Of a DNA stretch of 64,000 bases, positions 1 to 10,350 are shown piece after piece. Numbering within the stretch: position 1 is the first letter of the stretch; the number at the start of each line of letters is the position of its first letter. Location of the stretch: contig QANY01012059.1 of the NCBI GenBank assembly GCA_003255025.1, positions 992,001 to 1,056,000 of the forward strand. Direction: 5' to 3'. The notes beneath the pieces were generated by a model. The model saw only the letters and a list, made by a program, of their open reading frames with translations. It did no database searches and was not told the origin of the DNA. This DNA is from Datisca glomerata (lineage: Eukaryota > Streptophyta > Magnoliopsida > Cucurbitales > Datiscaceae). A program made the position numbers and the translations under genes.

Positions 1-223
1 CTTTTTGCTTTTAGTGTCAACTGGACTACGCGACAAACCATTCGCCAAGCTTGCAATGCATTGCTACAGCTATAACAGCATCAGGAACTGCTAAAGCATC
101 GAAAGATATCAAGATTTACAAGAGGTCCTGCACCGAAGAAACTCTAATGCATAAAATTGCTTAAAAAATACTAACAAGGCTAGCATAAAAATATAAGATA
201 ACTCTAAAATCTTCAAGTTATTA
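1..223 (-). mobile_element. Athila-type LTR, 5' end, running off the window
   Basis: Read on the minus strand, this segment matches the first ~330 bp of the A1 LTR (10351-10680): a TAATAAC start at 223, then the shared stretches around GATGCT..TAGCAGTTCCTGATGCT and AAGCTTGGCGA. About 110 bp of the LTR are missing just inside the start. The minus-strand upstream side is gag-like coding DNA and not a polypurine tract. This therefore looks like the outer end of a 5' LTR or a solo LTR inserted into the neighbouring element. The rest lies left of the window. Confidence 0.8.
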
Positions 224-707
224 GCATCTCTGTCACCGCCTTCCATCATAGGCTCTAGCAGGCAATTTTCCCCGCCCACTTTTCATTTGTTGTCTCTGCA
301 TTGTATCTCAACATCGTCCCACTGCACATTGTGGTTGGCGTCTGGGTTGGTCCATCTAGCAGTTTGGGCCTCCCCTTCAGCACGCTGGTTCACCAGCTTT
401 TCCTACTCCTCAGCGTTGGTTCGTTGACTTACCTCTGCTTGTGTTTCTGCAAGTTCCCGTAGTAGAGTTGTAATCTAATCTTGTACAGTTTACCACGCAT
501 TGCAAAGGGCTTCATTATTCCAGTCCTCCATATTCTGCATCCCACTTAGTGTGGCCTGAATCATCCATTGGACTTCTGTCTGCCGAACAGGCTGGTCGAC
601 ATGACTTGCTTCATTTTCGTTGTTAAGTATTGTGTTTGATTTAGTTCTTGACATCTTGCTTTGTACTCTTAAGTTTTCTGACATGTCTTTTAACAGGAGC
701 ACCGAAC
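224..707 (-). pseudogene. gag N-terminus of an unclassified LTR retroelement (element X)
   Basis: A minus-strand reading frame starts at an ATG near 684, just after the LTR and candidate primer site, and runs on with a few stops to about 236. The product is hydrophilic and rich in Glu, Gln, Asn and Arg (for example LRELAETQAEVSQRTNAEE). This fits the N-terminal part of a retroelement gag, but I do not recognise the family. No zinc knuckle, protease or pol motif is present because the frame is cut by the Athila LTR at 223. Its place next to a matching LTR is the main support; the family is open. Confidence 0.5.
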
Positions 708-1037
708 TGTAAATGACATTTACAGTACAAAAAATGTAAAAGTAAGAATAATAATGGAGAATAAGAACTCAAGAAAAAGTTTGTTTATTTCAATCTTGTC
801 TGTTTTTCGAGGTTATATTCACTGTTATTTATACATGAGAGCTTGAATTTTGCAATAATCTCTCGTCCTTTATGCTAGATTTGGAAAGTTAAGATCTCAT
901 TGCTAAGGAATATTCTGGAATATTACTTTTTTCTTAATTATTTTATCTCGTGCGTTCATCTCCATCCATCATTTATTATTGATTGGATCCACCTCTTACT
1001 CGCTGATTGGCTCAAAGTTAGCCACATGGCTACCACA
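708..1037 (-). repeat. 330 bp LTR of element X
   Basis: On the minus strand the segment begins TGTGGTAGCC and ends TTTACA, with a TATA-like TGTATAAATAACAG about 205 bp in. It is followed at once by GTTCGGTGCTCCTG, a possible tRNA primer site, and then the gag-like start codon. TG..CA ends, TATA, primer-like site and ATG in order fit a short LTR. No second copy is in the window, so the boundaries are inferred. Confidence 0.5.
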
Positions 1038-1043
1038 TAGTAC

Positions 1044-1825
1044 ATGTACTGTACAGGAATACCTTGTCAAAAGAGCGTAAGGAAGTATGCAAATGGGTTC
1101 ATGTTGCTAGGAATAAGGTTGCTTCTCATGTTGATAAGAGTTGGTTTTACAAGAGGCCAGCCAGAGACATTAGTTAGTCTACCTGATGACCTGGGTATTA
1201 AAGCACATCCTGAGATACCTCCTTATAAAAAAAATATCAAGATAGCATGTTAGAGAGGTAAGGTTGAGGATGCTGGAACTAGTCATATTAATGAACATGT
1301 GGAGGGAGCAGTTCCCATTGCTATTGAAGAACCCATGATGGAAAAGAGGACAAAGGAGAGGGATTCTTATACTACTTCTTTGAAAGGAAAAAGCAAACAA
1401 GAAGAGCTAGTTTCTAATTTGGCTTCACCTAAGAAAAAGGGGCAGACAAAAAAAGAAGCTTGACTGGGATAGAAGGTAAGTTTCCTGTGAAGGCCAGCGG
1501 GTTGAAGGATCACCTAAATCCTTCCCCTAGTACTTTATGTTAAATACAACAGTCTGGAACATTAGAGGGATGAATATCCCTCTAAAGCAATATGCGGTTG
1601 TTAGATTGTGCAAGATTAATGATATTGATATGTGTGGTATAGTGGAAACGAAAGTGAAATTGAAGGATGTTGATTATGTTCTACGTAGTTTTCATATTGG
1701 TCTTTCTTATCTAACTACTTCCATGCTCTTACTGGTAGAATTTGGGTGCTTTGGAAGGCCGAAATTACTGATATTCCTTTTGTGGGTTGCTCTGAGCATG
1801 TTTTGCACTATTTAGTAAAGATCCG
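1044..1825 (+). pseudogene. LINE L1: end of ORF1 and start of ORF2 endonuclease
   Basis: A plant L1-type LINE relic. About 1044-1460 reads in broken frames as a Lys/Glu-rich ORF1 tail. At 1537 a frame opens with the N-terminus of the apurinic endonuclease: WNIRG near residue 8 and then CGIVETKVK near residue 34. In this family those segments carry the conserved Asn and the metal-binding Glu. The frame breaks near 1815, and the element is cut at 1825 by an LTR element; coding resumes at 6199. The 5' end is truncated near 1044, against the LTR of element X. It closely parallels the start of the minus-strand LINE ORF2 at 49404 (WNISG ... LETKVK). Confidence 0.8.
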
Positions 1826-2193
1826 TGTACGGGATAAGTTAAAACCGAAGAGCAACTAATTGTCATGATGGTAAAAGGTCAAACCAAAGAAGGTGACGTG
1901 ATAGTCAAAGGAGATCTGATTTAGTTATAGCAGTCACCATAACTCCCGTGATTTGATCAACTACCATTATCACCATAAATATTCATTAAATTCAATTAAA
2001 TGAGAGTAAAACGGCCATGTAGGAAAATGCCTATAAATACCTTCATTTATATGAAATAAAGGCAATTTCAATTGAATACAAAGAGCTCTCAATTACTTTT
2101 CTCTATATTATTTCATCTCTCATTTCTTCATTCGTATCCTATTACTTGTATTTTTTTTCCTGAATATCATAGGGGAGAAGAAATTTCCTTACA
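1826..2193 (+). repeat. Left LTR of the LARD-like element
   Basis: Aligned with 5831-6198 over its whole length. Ends are TGTACGGGATAAG and TTCCTTACA. Near-identical blocks include TTGAATACAAAGAGCTCTC, then TTCATCTCTCATTTC. Confidence 0.85.
2030..2041 (+). promoter_or_regulatory. TATA box in the left LTR
   Basis: CCTATAAATACC is conserved in the right LTR (near 6037). It lies about 160 bp before the LTR end, a normal place for the U3 core promoter. No activity can be inferred. Confidence 0.5.
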
Positions 2194-2195
2194 GA

Positions 2196-2213
2196 TGGGT
2201 GCTTTCACTAGGA
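2196..2213 (+). other. Candidate primer-binding site of the LARD-like element
   Basis: Two bases after the left LTR, TGGGTGCTTTCACTAGGA is followed by GTCGAACTC, which looks like the complement of a tRNA acceptor and T-loop. It resembles the TGGTGC-type primer sites of several plant gypsy elements. The tRNA was not identified. Confidence 0.4.
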
Positions 2214-3499
2214 GTCGAACTCAAGATTATCGTCTCCCATTTTTCCTAAACCAAACAACTCCTTCTTGATTAGTTTGAAAGCTGAAATAAGAATGAGCGC
2301 ATTGGTCTTCTTCTTGATTGATTTGATACGTTATGTTGTTAGATTTCTCGAGACGTCTTAACGAGTAAAGAAGGATAAATAAACCATGAGCTGCCGTTGT
2401 GAGGATTATGATTTCAAGCCTCTTGTGAAATCACAGTGCTTCTCTTCGAAGACTCGCCCAACGGTCCGAAATTTCAAGAAATTGGAAACTAAGCTTACAG
2501 TATAAATCAAATTATCATCTCAAATAGTGACATCGGACTCGGGCTCAAATAAGACTCGGGTTTGAAGCTGTAGCAGCCCCAAAAGCATACTAAAGCAGTG
2601 CCAAAGGGACGACAGGCAAAGGAAAATTTATACAAGAAAAATAACAGTTTTGAGCAACTCGACCATGGCGATATTACAAAGCCATATATATGTTCCTTAT
2701 ATGTTAGCTAAATTTTGATTGACATATATTCTTTACCTTGTTAAAATTCTCAACAAAAAGGAAAAATATCTTATTCATATTAAAAAAAAATCGAAGAAAA
2801 GAAAATTTGGATGAAATAGATTAACTATTATCATTTTCAGAGTGGAATCAATTAGCATTTAGTGGGAAAGTGGGAGAGAGAAATTTTAAGGGAGACTAAG
2901 GAGAACGTGGAGTTAGAGAATTCCCACCAATAGTAAATATTAATACAAAAGAATGGCAATAGTCTAGCTTTAGATGAGCACTGTTACTCCTTTTAGAGAT
3001 AAGTTTGATGATGATCAAAGCTCTCTATGGAAACATTTTATGACTTTAGCACAACCAAATTCGAATTATTTTAGATGAAACCATTTCCTGTGATCAAGTG
3101 TTGTCAGAAACAAATTCTACTAATTCAAAATGTTATAAAACAATTCATGATCAGAGTTTCCAATTTAATGACTACTTAGATCTTCTTGAGCCATTATTGT
3201 ATTAAAAGTTAAATGAAATTTTGATACTGAAATGCATAATTTGATTATTCAAAACAATTATCAGATAGTTGAACGAATCATAGCTTTACCTTGATTCTAT
3301 ATTAATAGGCCAAACTCTAGTCTCATGCACCTGTTTGCTCACTGTTCATTTTAAAATAGTTATGGAACATGTACTATCAATTGCATTACATTATATTCTT
3401 CAGGTGAAACACCATGATATAATTGTTAAATACTATGTTATCTTGAGATAAAATATAATGCAGTTAATTTTTGCCTTTGGAGAATTTCTCTATCCCTCT
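2214..3499. other. AT-rich LARD interior, no gene seen
   Basis: No coding or structural feature stands out. The only long frames are broken by stops, and none has a recognisable domain. Confidence 0.6.
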
Positions 3500-4380
3500 C
3501 TTTCTGTATATACAGGAGTACAAGGAAAAGAAACAAAATGACAAACAGAAGCCGCTCGCGGGCATCTGCAGCTCACAAGCCGCACAACATAGAAATGCCC
3601 ACAATAAAAAAAAAATTCAGAAATGTAAATGTAAAGATATAAAACAGAAAACAGAGGATGAAGGGCGGTAAACGGCAACAGAAGAATCATAGGGTACTCA
3701 ATGGTTATCAAGCGGCAAATGGAATTCCAAAACCAAAAGTTCAGAACGCGAAAAGCTCGCGAACGAAAACAAAGAGTGAAATGGCAAAAGGGAGATGCTT
3801 CTGTGATGTGGAACTTTGAAGCTCACAAACGAACGAAATCAAAGTCGCTTTACTGAAGCCGCTACCCAAACCCGCGAAGCACAGCCGCTTCATCGCCAGA
3901 ACGTTGATGTTTGCGGAATGGGAGTCAGAACAAAGCCTATTCGCAGAACCAAAGATGCTCGTAGATGGCGGCTACTCTCAGAACGGCGTAAAGCGTACAA
4001 CGTTTCTCGACGATGGGAACGAAAACCTCAAAATCTGCGACTGATTTTTCCCCCTGATTCAGTTAATAAAAACAGCGGCAAGCTATTCATTGACGGACAA
4101 GAAATACACAGCTGCGGTAGCCCTTCCTTCAGACACAAGAAACACAGTCGCTTCTCTGGACAAACTTGAACGCGAAAGAAATATAAGTCTTTCCATTTCT
4201 AGACTGAACAGAGAGAGGCCCTTAAAACGGCTGACGAAGCAGGTGAAGTATTAAATAAGCTGATAGAAGTCACGTAACCTTTAGTCGCTTCGCATTTTGC
4301 GGCTTCACCTTTAGCCGCTTCACATGTTGCCGCTTCACCGCCCGGTGCTTCAACATTGATGGAAGGCGCTTGCAAAGCTT
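3500..4380. repeat. GC-richer LARD interior with GCCGCTTCA-like short repeats
   Basis: This block is visibly richer in G and C than its flanks and repeats variants of GCCGCTTCA many times: near 3852, 3886, 4283, 4302, 4314, 4329 and 4347. The densest run is 4281-4380. A 117-codon Arg-rich frame at 3816-4169 crosses it. It has no known domain and probably follows from the base composition rather than from a gene. Confidence 0.5.
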
Positions 4381-4797
4381 GAAATTAGCTCATGAAGAAT
4401 TTTACGGAGAGTGACTTTGAGCTCCGTAAAGAAAGTTATGAAAAGTTCCGTGCAAACTGCTCCAAAACAAGATTCTTCCCAAATTTAAGAGGCGTTACAA
4501 GATTTTAGGTTTTGAAATAGAGCAACTCTTCATACCAAACCATCATGAGAATAATTTGAAATGATAACTCAGTTTTATTAGGTGAACATAAGTGAATTTG
4601 AAAGAAATTGAGCTGGGACATGAGATTCAGATATTTGCAATAAAGCCTTAAACGGCAACACTCATATACTGCATATTAGATAAAAATAAATATTTGTTTG
4701 CGTTTGTTATCACAGACGCCAACATACAGAGGAAAGAAATAAAGGCGGAATTCTCACTCACTCTACGACCTAAAAAAGAGGGCATGGAAAAAAATCT

Positions 4798-5395
4798 AAG
4801 TATACCAAGCGGCCACTTAAGACACAAAGCGTGGAAAAAGTCTTAAGTGTGTCAGGTGGCCGCTTAAGAAATAAAAATAGAAAAAAGTCAAAGTGTGCCA
4901 AACGGTCACTTAAGACACAAAGCGTGAAAAAAAGTCTAAGTGTGTCAGACGGCCGTTTAAGACACAAAAACAGGAAAAAAAGTCTAAACGTGTCAAGCGG
5001 CCACATAAGACCTAGAGAGTCAAAAAAAGTTAAGTGTGCCAGGCGACCGCTTAAGACACAAAAACATGAAAAAAGACTAAGTGTGCCAAGCAGCCATTAA
5101 AGACACAAGGCGTGAAAAAAGTCTAAGCGTGTCAGGCGGCCGCTTAAGATACAAAAAAAGTCTAAGTGTAGCAAGTGGTCACTTAAGACACAAAGTGTGA
5201 ACAAAGTGTGCCAAACGTGCACTTAAGACACAAAATATGAAAAAAGCCTATGTGTGCCAAAAGCCACTTAAGGCAAAATTGAATAAAAAAGCCTAGGCAG
5301 GCCAAAAAGACGCTTAAGGAAGAAATTGAAGAAAAAAGCCTAAGCGTGCTAAAAAGCCTCTTAAGGTAAAAATATTGCAGAAAATGTCTATATGT
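4798..5395 (+). repeat. Minisatellite, about 13 units of 39-48 bp
   Basis: Units follow the pattern AAGTGTGCCAAGCGGCCACT, then TAAGACACAAAGCGTG, then AAAAAAGTCT. Left units keep the GCGGCCGCTTAAG palindrome-like core. Units from about 5255 to the right have drifted or are shorter. The array continues without a sharp edge into single-copy DNA near 5395. Reading frames across it (89 residues on plus at 4831; 78 and 146 on minus) simply translate the repeat. Confidence 0.9.
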
Positions 5396-5830
5396 GCTGA
5401 GTAAATACTCACATCCAAAGTAACATGCTTTATTAATGAAGTAAAGTACTTTGTACCATCTAGGGGCAAAAAGAAGAGAACAGAGAAAAGCAAGATAAAC
5501 TTCAAAATGTCCTAGTAATGCTCGTGTTATGAGATGAAACAGTGAGCATAAAATGCTCATAGTACAAAGTGGCACATTAGGCACAAATACCCAAGTATCG
5601 AACAAATAAGTGCTACAAAACAAATAGAATTCAATACAAAGAAGTGGGGCAACATTTTAAATGCCAGGAAATTTCCAAGTAATGGCCCAAGTTTGCAAGA
5701 AATGAACTGATCAAACTATGGAGAGCAGAACAACCTCAAGGAACATTGAAGTGGAAACTATGACATCATCAATCATTACTCAAATGTTTTGCATCAATGG
5801 CTTGCGGGCGTGGTACAAAACATGGGCAAA
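5396..5830. other. LARD interior between minisatellite and right LTR
   Basis: No gene or further repeat is seen. A clear polypurine tract is missing directly before 5831; the bases there are CATGGGCAAA. Confidence 0.5.
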
Positions 5831-6198
5831 TGTATGGGGTAAGTTAAAATAGAAGAGCAACGAATTGCCATGATGGCAGAAGGCCAAACCAAAGAATGCG
5901 TTGTGGTGGTCAAAGGGATATCAGATTTGGCTATAACAGTCATCATGACCAACGTGACTTGGTCAACGGCCACTATCACCCTAAATATTCATTATATCCA
6001 ATTAAATGAGAGTAAAATGGCCATGGAGGTGAATGTCTATAAATACCTCCATATGTATCAAACAAATGCACTTCCAATTGAATACAAAGAGCTCTCAATT
6101 ACTTTTCTCTAGTTACTTTCATCTCTCATTTCTTCATTCGTATCCTATTACTTGTATTCTTTTTCTAAATATTGTAGGGGAGAAAAAATTCCCTTACA
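5831..6198 (+). repeat. Right LTR of the LARD-like element
   Basis: Same length as the left LTR (368 bp); ends TGTATGGGGTAAG and CCCTTACA. The TATA box is at about 6037-6048. Confidence 0.85.
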
Positions 6199-6544
6199 GC
6201 TTGTACTATTTTATTCCTTCTCCTAGTAGTTTACTAATTCTATTTCTGAAAGACACTTTGTGGGCTAATTTGATTAATTTTGAAAGAACTGTTGCTGGGA
6301 GACCATGGCTTTTAATGGGTTATTTTAATGTTGTTAGACATGCTAGTGAGAAACTAGGTGGTTTGATTGGACTGCAAGTATGAAAGAGTTTGATGCTTGT
6401 TTAAACTCTATTTTAGTGATGGATCTTCCATATTCTGGGTGTTTTTATTCTTGGAGGAACAAGCAACTTGGAAATCTAAGTATTATGTGTAAAATTGATA
6501 GAGTGCTAATCCAAAGTGGTTGGTTTGTTTTCCTAATACATGTA
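6199..6544 (+). pseudogene. LINE L1 ORF2 endonuclease, continued
   Basis: Coding of the LINE endonuclease resumes right after the LARD. PWLLMGYFNVVR (near 6300) matches the conserved GDFN block, with Gly-Asp changed to Gly-Tyr. After a frameshift near 6379, the frame reads DLPYSGCFYSWRNKQLG and then IDRVLIQSGW, typical of the SGxxFTW and DRVL blocks. At 6544 it is cut by a copia LTR, and no RT follows. The loss of the catalytic Asp, the frameshift and the truncation make it dead. Together with 1537-1825 it gives most of one endonuclease domain. Confidence 0.8.
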
Positions 6545-8389
6545 TGTTGGAATTATATCCATAAAGTATGGTGTAATAATATTTATGATTATTTAGTTAT
6601 CTCTCTGACATTTATGTATTACTGAATTTTATGAGTAAATGAAAGTTTTCCTTTAATTAAAGTGTATTTATAATTTACTGAAGTCCTAGAGCTATTATCA
6701 ACGTAAGAAAAGTAAAGATAGAGGAATCTTTCAGACAAACTCTTCTAAAATAGTTTAGAATGTCATTCGTAGTCTTAGGATCGACTGGGCAATCGAGTCT
6801 GATTACGACTATTAGGTTGAACTAAATGATGCCGGTCTTAGGGCATGGGAGTGGAAACTCTAACGGTTGACCTAGAAATGTTATGAAACATGTTGAATAG
6901 ACACGTGACAAATTAAGTTTAGAGCAAATCCATTTATCTAGTTTTGAATCTAATTGTTACATCTTAAATGTATTTTCATAATTACTTTAATCTTGATATG
7001 AATATGAAACTTAACCTAGTTACTTGCGATCTTTGATACGCCAAATGAGTGAGTTCGAATTGCCAGACAATACCTCGACTGTTGTGATCGTGATTCAACT
7101 ATGTTTGAGTTACGTGATTCCAAAATATAAAATTTGTGGTAAGATTGCAATAGTAATAATATCACCTCATGTTTTATTGATGGATGTATGAATAAATAAA
7201 TCGGGTCGGGTAGTCGATGACATGAGTCATTGAATAAGACATTGTGCATTGTACGAGACACTTCACTAATATATCATTCTTATTCACAGTGAATAAAAGA
7301 GTTAAGAAAATAATAACTAGAGGAATAAAATGATAATTTTAAATCCTGCTCTTGTTACTAATATTCATGAAGATTAACATCATAAAATATTTTATGGACC
7401 ATGAAATAAATATGTTTATTGGCACTAATAGAAAATGTAGCGCGCATGAATCGAAAGTTGATTCGACATCGGACCTATAGTGGACTCGTATGATGTCGGT
7501 ATTAAATAGGTCGGCAATTTGCGGAGCTAAATTAGCCGGGTATTTGAATCTCATAGCTTTATCCATGTGGGTCTATTCGGTCTTTGGAGTAGATCATAAG
7601 GACAAGAATAAAAAATAACATCAAATGGACACAAATGTGTTTTGGACAAAGATACACTTCCCGTACTCATATGTGATGAGTGTCATCACTATATTAGTGA
7701 AGAACATAATTAATGTTCAAATTAATTAATTTTTTATTTTTTAATTATTAGATAATTAGTATATTAAAAAAATTAATTACTTAATTGCTAGAGACCAATT
7801 TAATTTATCGGTTTGAATTGATGAATTTGGATACAGTATTGACTCTAGGGAAGATGTAAAAATCATAGATTGTAGTGCAAGGGAGGGAAATTTCTGTTTT
7901 ATCATATAGCGGTATATGTGTAAATTTTATAATTAATATAAAAGGGTTACAAACCTAACCCTAAGCTAAGCTAAATGTTAGACAAAGCAGAAGAGAGTTT
8001 TGCTCACCCCCTCCCTATAGTTGCCGCCGAAAACCAAGAGGAAGAAGAGAAAAAAAATCTTCCTTAGTTGTTTAGAGAGCTCACACTCTACTCCTAGCAA
8101 TATCCTTGTAAGATATACTTTTGAATCCTATGAGTGGTTGTTGGTGTGAAGATTATTTGAAGTCCTGCAAAGAACGAAGAACATAAGACGATTAATTGGA
8201 TTCCACCAAATAAGAATTTCTCTGATACAAGAAAAATGTATTAAATTCTTTATGCCTATTCTAAATACGTTTATCTAAATAGGCATGATCATAGAAAATA
8301 TTTTATTGTGAAATGTTTTTGATTTTTCGTCCACGAACCGTTCATGGTTCATTTATTTTTCATCAAAGTTAAAAACTTGATAAAAAAAT

Positions 8390-8401
8390 TGGTATAAGAG
8401 C
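8390..8401 (+). other. Primer-binding site of copia C' (mutated)
   Basis: TGGTATAAGAGC differs by one base from the usual plant copia site TGGTATCAGAGC. Its position right after the LTR supports the LTR boundary. Confidence 0.65.
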
Positions 8402-8751
8402 TTAAGGTTCTTGATTATACATATTTAGTTATTAAACGTATGTATAGATGGATATTGTGATGTTGGCACATATTTTTGTTTGGTAGATTCAAAGCATGTT
8501 TGAATGTGTTTTATGAATGGATCCCGATCGATTGGCTCTAGGTGTTTATTTTCAGTTTTACAATTGATGTACACCGAGATTGAGGCATAGGATTTGATGT
8601 AATTTAATTTTTACAAAAATTGTATCTTTAAATTCCTTGTAAATCCGTCGTCGCAAGAAAAGTCACTGTTCGTCACCGCTATCACTGCAAGCTGCCCCAG
8701 GCTGCTGCACCTCGCTACTTGCCATTGTCGCTCGCCGCCGTGGGTTTCTTA

Positions 8752-8880
8752 ATTATGGTGTAGGAAACCATAGGTTTTGGGAAACCTTGAGGTTTTGGAA
8801 ACCTTGAGGTTTTGGAAACTTTTGGGTTTAGGAAACTTTGGAGTTTTGAAAGCCTTAGGGTTTTGGAAACCCTAGTGTAC
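8752..8880 (+). repeat. Short tandem repeat, about 20 bp units
   Basis: About six units of the form GGAAACCTTGAGGTTTT lie in the copia leader. The matching stretch of copia C (about 52160-52215) has only one or two units, so the array grew here or shrank there. Confidence 0.75.
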
Positions 8881-9246
8881 ACAAGACCATGTTTGGCCTT
8901 CATGTTACATGACCCACCAAGCCTATTGAGTTGTTGACGAAGCAAGAGTTGCTTGGCCCAAATAATTTGTAGGGATTTGGGGTTTGATTCCAAACTCAAT
9001 CCAGTCCTTAAAAATTAATTTTAATTAATTCGATAATTTTTCAACACTAATTATTTGAAATTTATTATATAAATAATTTTTAAAAATAAATCAATTGATT
9101 AGATTACTTGGTAATGTTTTTATCAAAGTAAAAATTGTTGAAAAGTAAATTTTAAATTGAAATTTGAATTTTAAAATTGGGACTGGACTTTTGTAAAGAG
9201 TTACAAATTGTTAGGACTTTCTGAAGGAGAAGGAGAAAATTACAAA

Positions 9247-9917
9247 CGCTATCTTCTTGCCAACACAGACTCCTATTTCTTTAAAAATAATTCCACTAAC
9301 ATTAATGGACTTTCCAGACAATAGAGCGTGTAACAAAATCAATTGTTCCAATGGAACAATTTGTATGTGTGTTGTGGGTATGATAACAGTGTGAATAAAA
9401 TGGTACCAGACTTTGGCCCTAGGCTTAAGTGTTGACTTAAGACAAGTCCTACCACCCTCTACAGACACAATATGCCATTTTATACTAGGGATGGTCAAGT
9501 CTTTCAAGATAGCATTTAGCTTAACCTTAGATATTTCTTTCGCTAACATAGAGTATTCAACATCTTCATCATCCAAATCAAAAACAAAATTTATGGCTTC
9601 AACAGTGAAAGAAACTAAGGTACCACTTATTGAAACATCAGTCTGCTTAGGATTTAAAAGACTATCGTCAAATTCCCTTACTAGAGGAACCATAATTTTA
9701 TCAGAATGTGCACAAAACCTTTCCTAGCCTCTTTCCTAATGATTGTTGTAATGTCCTTCAGGAGGTCGGGAGAAGGAATGAGCTCTATCATGAAGCCTTT
9801 TTCTTCGTGGAATTTCTTCACACGAATTTCCTCATCTCTTTTCTCTACTTCCTCGTTGATGAATTTTTCAGAAGCCACGGACCTCTTAGGTTGTCGTTTT
9901 GCTTTTGTCTTGCTCAT
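9247..9917 (-). pseudogene. Athila A2 post-pol ORF (env position), N-terminal part
   Basis: The frame starts at an ATG at 9917 with a basic MSKTKAKRQPKR leader, followed by FINEEVEKR and FHEEKGFMIELIPS. One frameshift lies near 9710. It then continues with VPLVREF, FDLDDEDVEYS, IPSIKWH, TCLKSTLKPRAKVWYHFI and a Leu-rich LILLHALLSGK stretch to about 9250, where copia C' sequence takes over. The same ORF follows pol in A1 (17480) and A3 (44077). It resembles proteins often annotated in plants as 'putative plant transposon protein'; I recall this from memory and have not searched it. I see no signal peptide or membrane span. Function is unknown, and the C-terminal half is lost. Confidence 0.7.
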
Positions 9918-10350
9918 TTTATTTTGTTTTAGAGAAATGAAAGAGCGGTTTTGTGGGGGACATAATGAATTTCTAGGGTTTTGAGGATAAACAAGGGACT
10001 TTCCTAGAAAGTTTTGAAGACAAACAAGGAAAACACTTTTTAAATTCGAAGAGTTGCGTGCTGACGATGGCAATGGGCTTTTGAATTTAAAGCATACGGT
10101 GCCTCTCCCCACTATTCCATGTGTCTACCATCACCTTCGATTTTTGCATAAAAAATTCAAAGCAATGATATTTCATGAAGAAAATTTGAATTTCGTGAAT
10201 TCGCAGCGATTTATTAATTTAAGCACAAATATTGTAGGATATTTTCACTGAGTAGGCATGTGCTTGTTATAGCTTTCCTTTTGAGGCGTTGTAGCTATTA
10301 GCAATAAAAAAATGCTTTTCTCCGCTTGAAAGCTGACCTCTTGGTGGGCT
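9918..10350 (-). mobile_element. Athila A2 spacer between pol and the post-pol ORF
   Basis: Non-coding part of A2, continuous (minus strand) with 21863 once A1 is removed. It aligns loosely with A3 43733-44076, for example AAAAGGAAAGCTATAACAAG here against AAAAGGAAAGCTGTAGCACG in A3. Confidence 0.65.

Larger units (their letters stand above)
1826..6198 (+). mobile_element. Non-coding LTR retrotransposon derivative (LARD-like)
   Basis: Two direct repeats of 368 bp bound a 3.6 kb interior with no recognisable gag or pol. Each LTR begins TGTA and ends TTACA and carries a TATAAATACC box. Sampled stretches are roughly 85% identical by eye, so the insertion is old. The interior holds a candidate primer site at 2196, a GC-richer block (3500-4380) and a 13-unit minisatellite. 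The element splits LINE L1: endonuclease coding stops at 1825 and resumes at 6199. I could not identify a 5 bp target duplication (ATCCG left, GCTTG right), and there is no clear polypurine tract before the right LTR. Classification as a LARD is inference from structure. Confidence 0.75.
6545..9246 (+). mobile_element. Ty1/copia copy C': 5' LTR plus leader, 3' truncated
   Basis: The LTR (6545 to about 8387) begins TGTTGGAATTATATCCATAA and matches both LTRs of copia C. It is followed by TTGGTATAAGAGC (8389-8401), a mutated initiator-Met primer site (TGGTATCAGAGC). The leader then continues in parallel with copia C (8400-9246 against 51800-52627), to the shared AAGGAGAAGGAG. The next bases belong to the Athila A2 ORF. 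A deletion must therefore have joined the copia leader to A2 and removed copia gag-pol, its 3' LTR and part of A2. Confidence 0.8.

Noticed and set aside
2196..2240. tRNA gene suggested by GGAGTCGAACTC
   Set aside because: Only a T-loop-like word on the antisense strand; no cloverleaf partner stems. The position after an LTR favours a primer-binding site.
3816..4169. 117-codon Arg-rich open frame in the LARD interior
   Set aside because: No known domain; it lies in a GC-richer, internally repetitive block and is best explained by base composition.
4798..5395. CRISPR-like array
   Set aside because: Units are contiguous tandem copies without unique spacers, in a plant retroelement.
5183..5623. 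146-codon Phe/Leu/Cys-rich minus-strand frame that looks like a membrane protein
   Set aside because: Most of it is the antisense translation of the minisatellite. The apparent hydrophobicity comes from the A-rich plus strand.
1821..6203. 5 bp target duplication of the LARD
   Set aside because: ATCCG on the left and GCTTG on the right do not match; shifting the LTR ends did not help.
8752..8880. Interstitial telomere repeat
   Set aside because: Units are about 20 bp with GGAAACCTTGAGG, not arrays of TTTAGGG.
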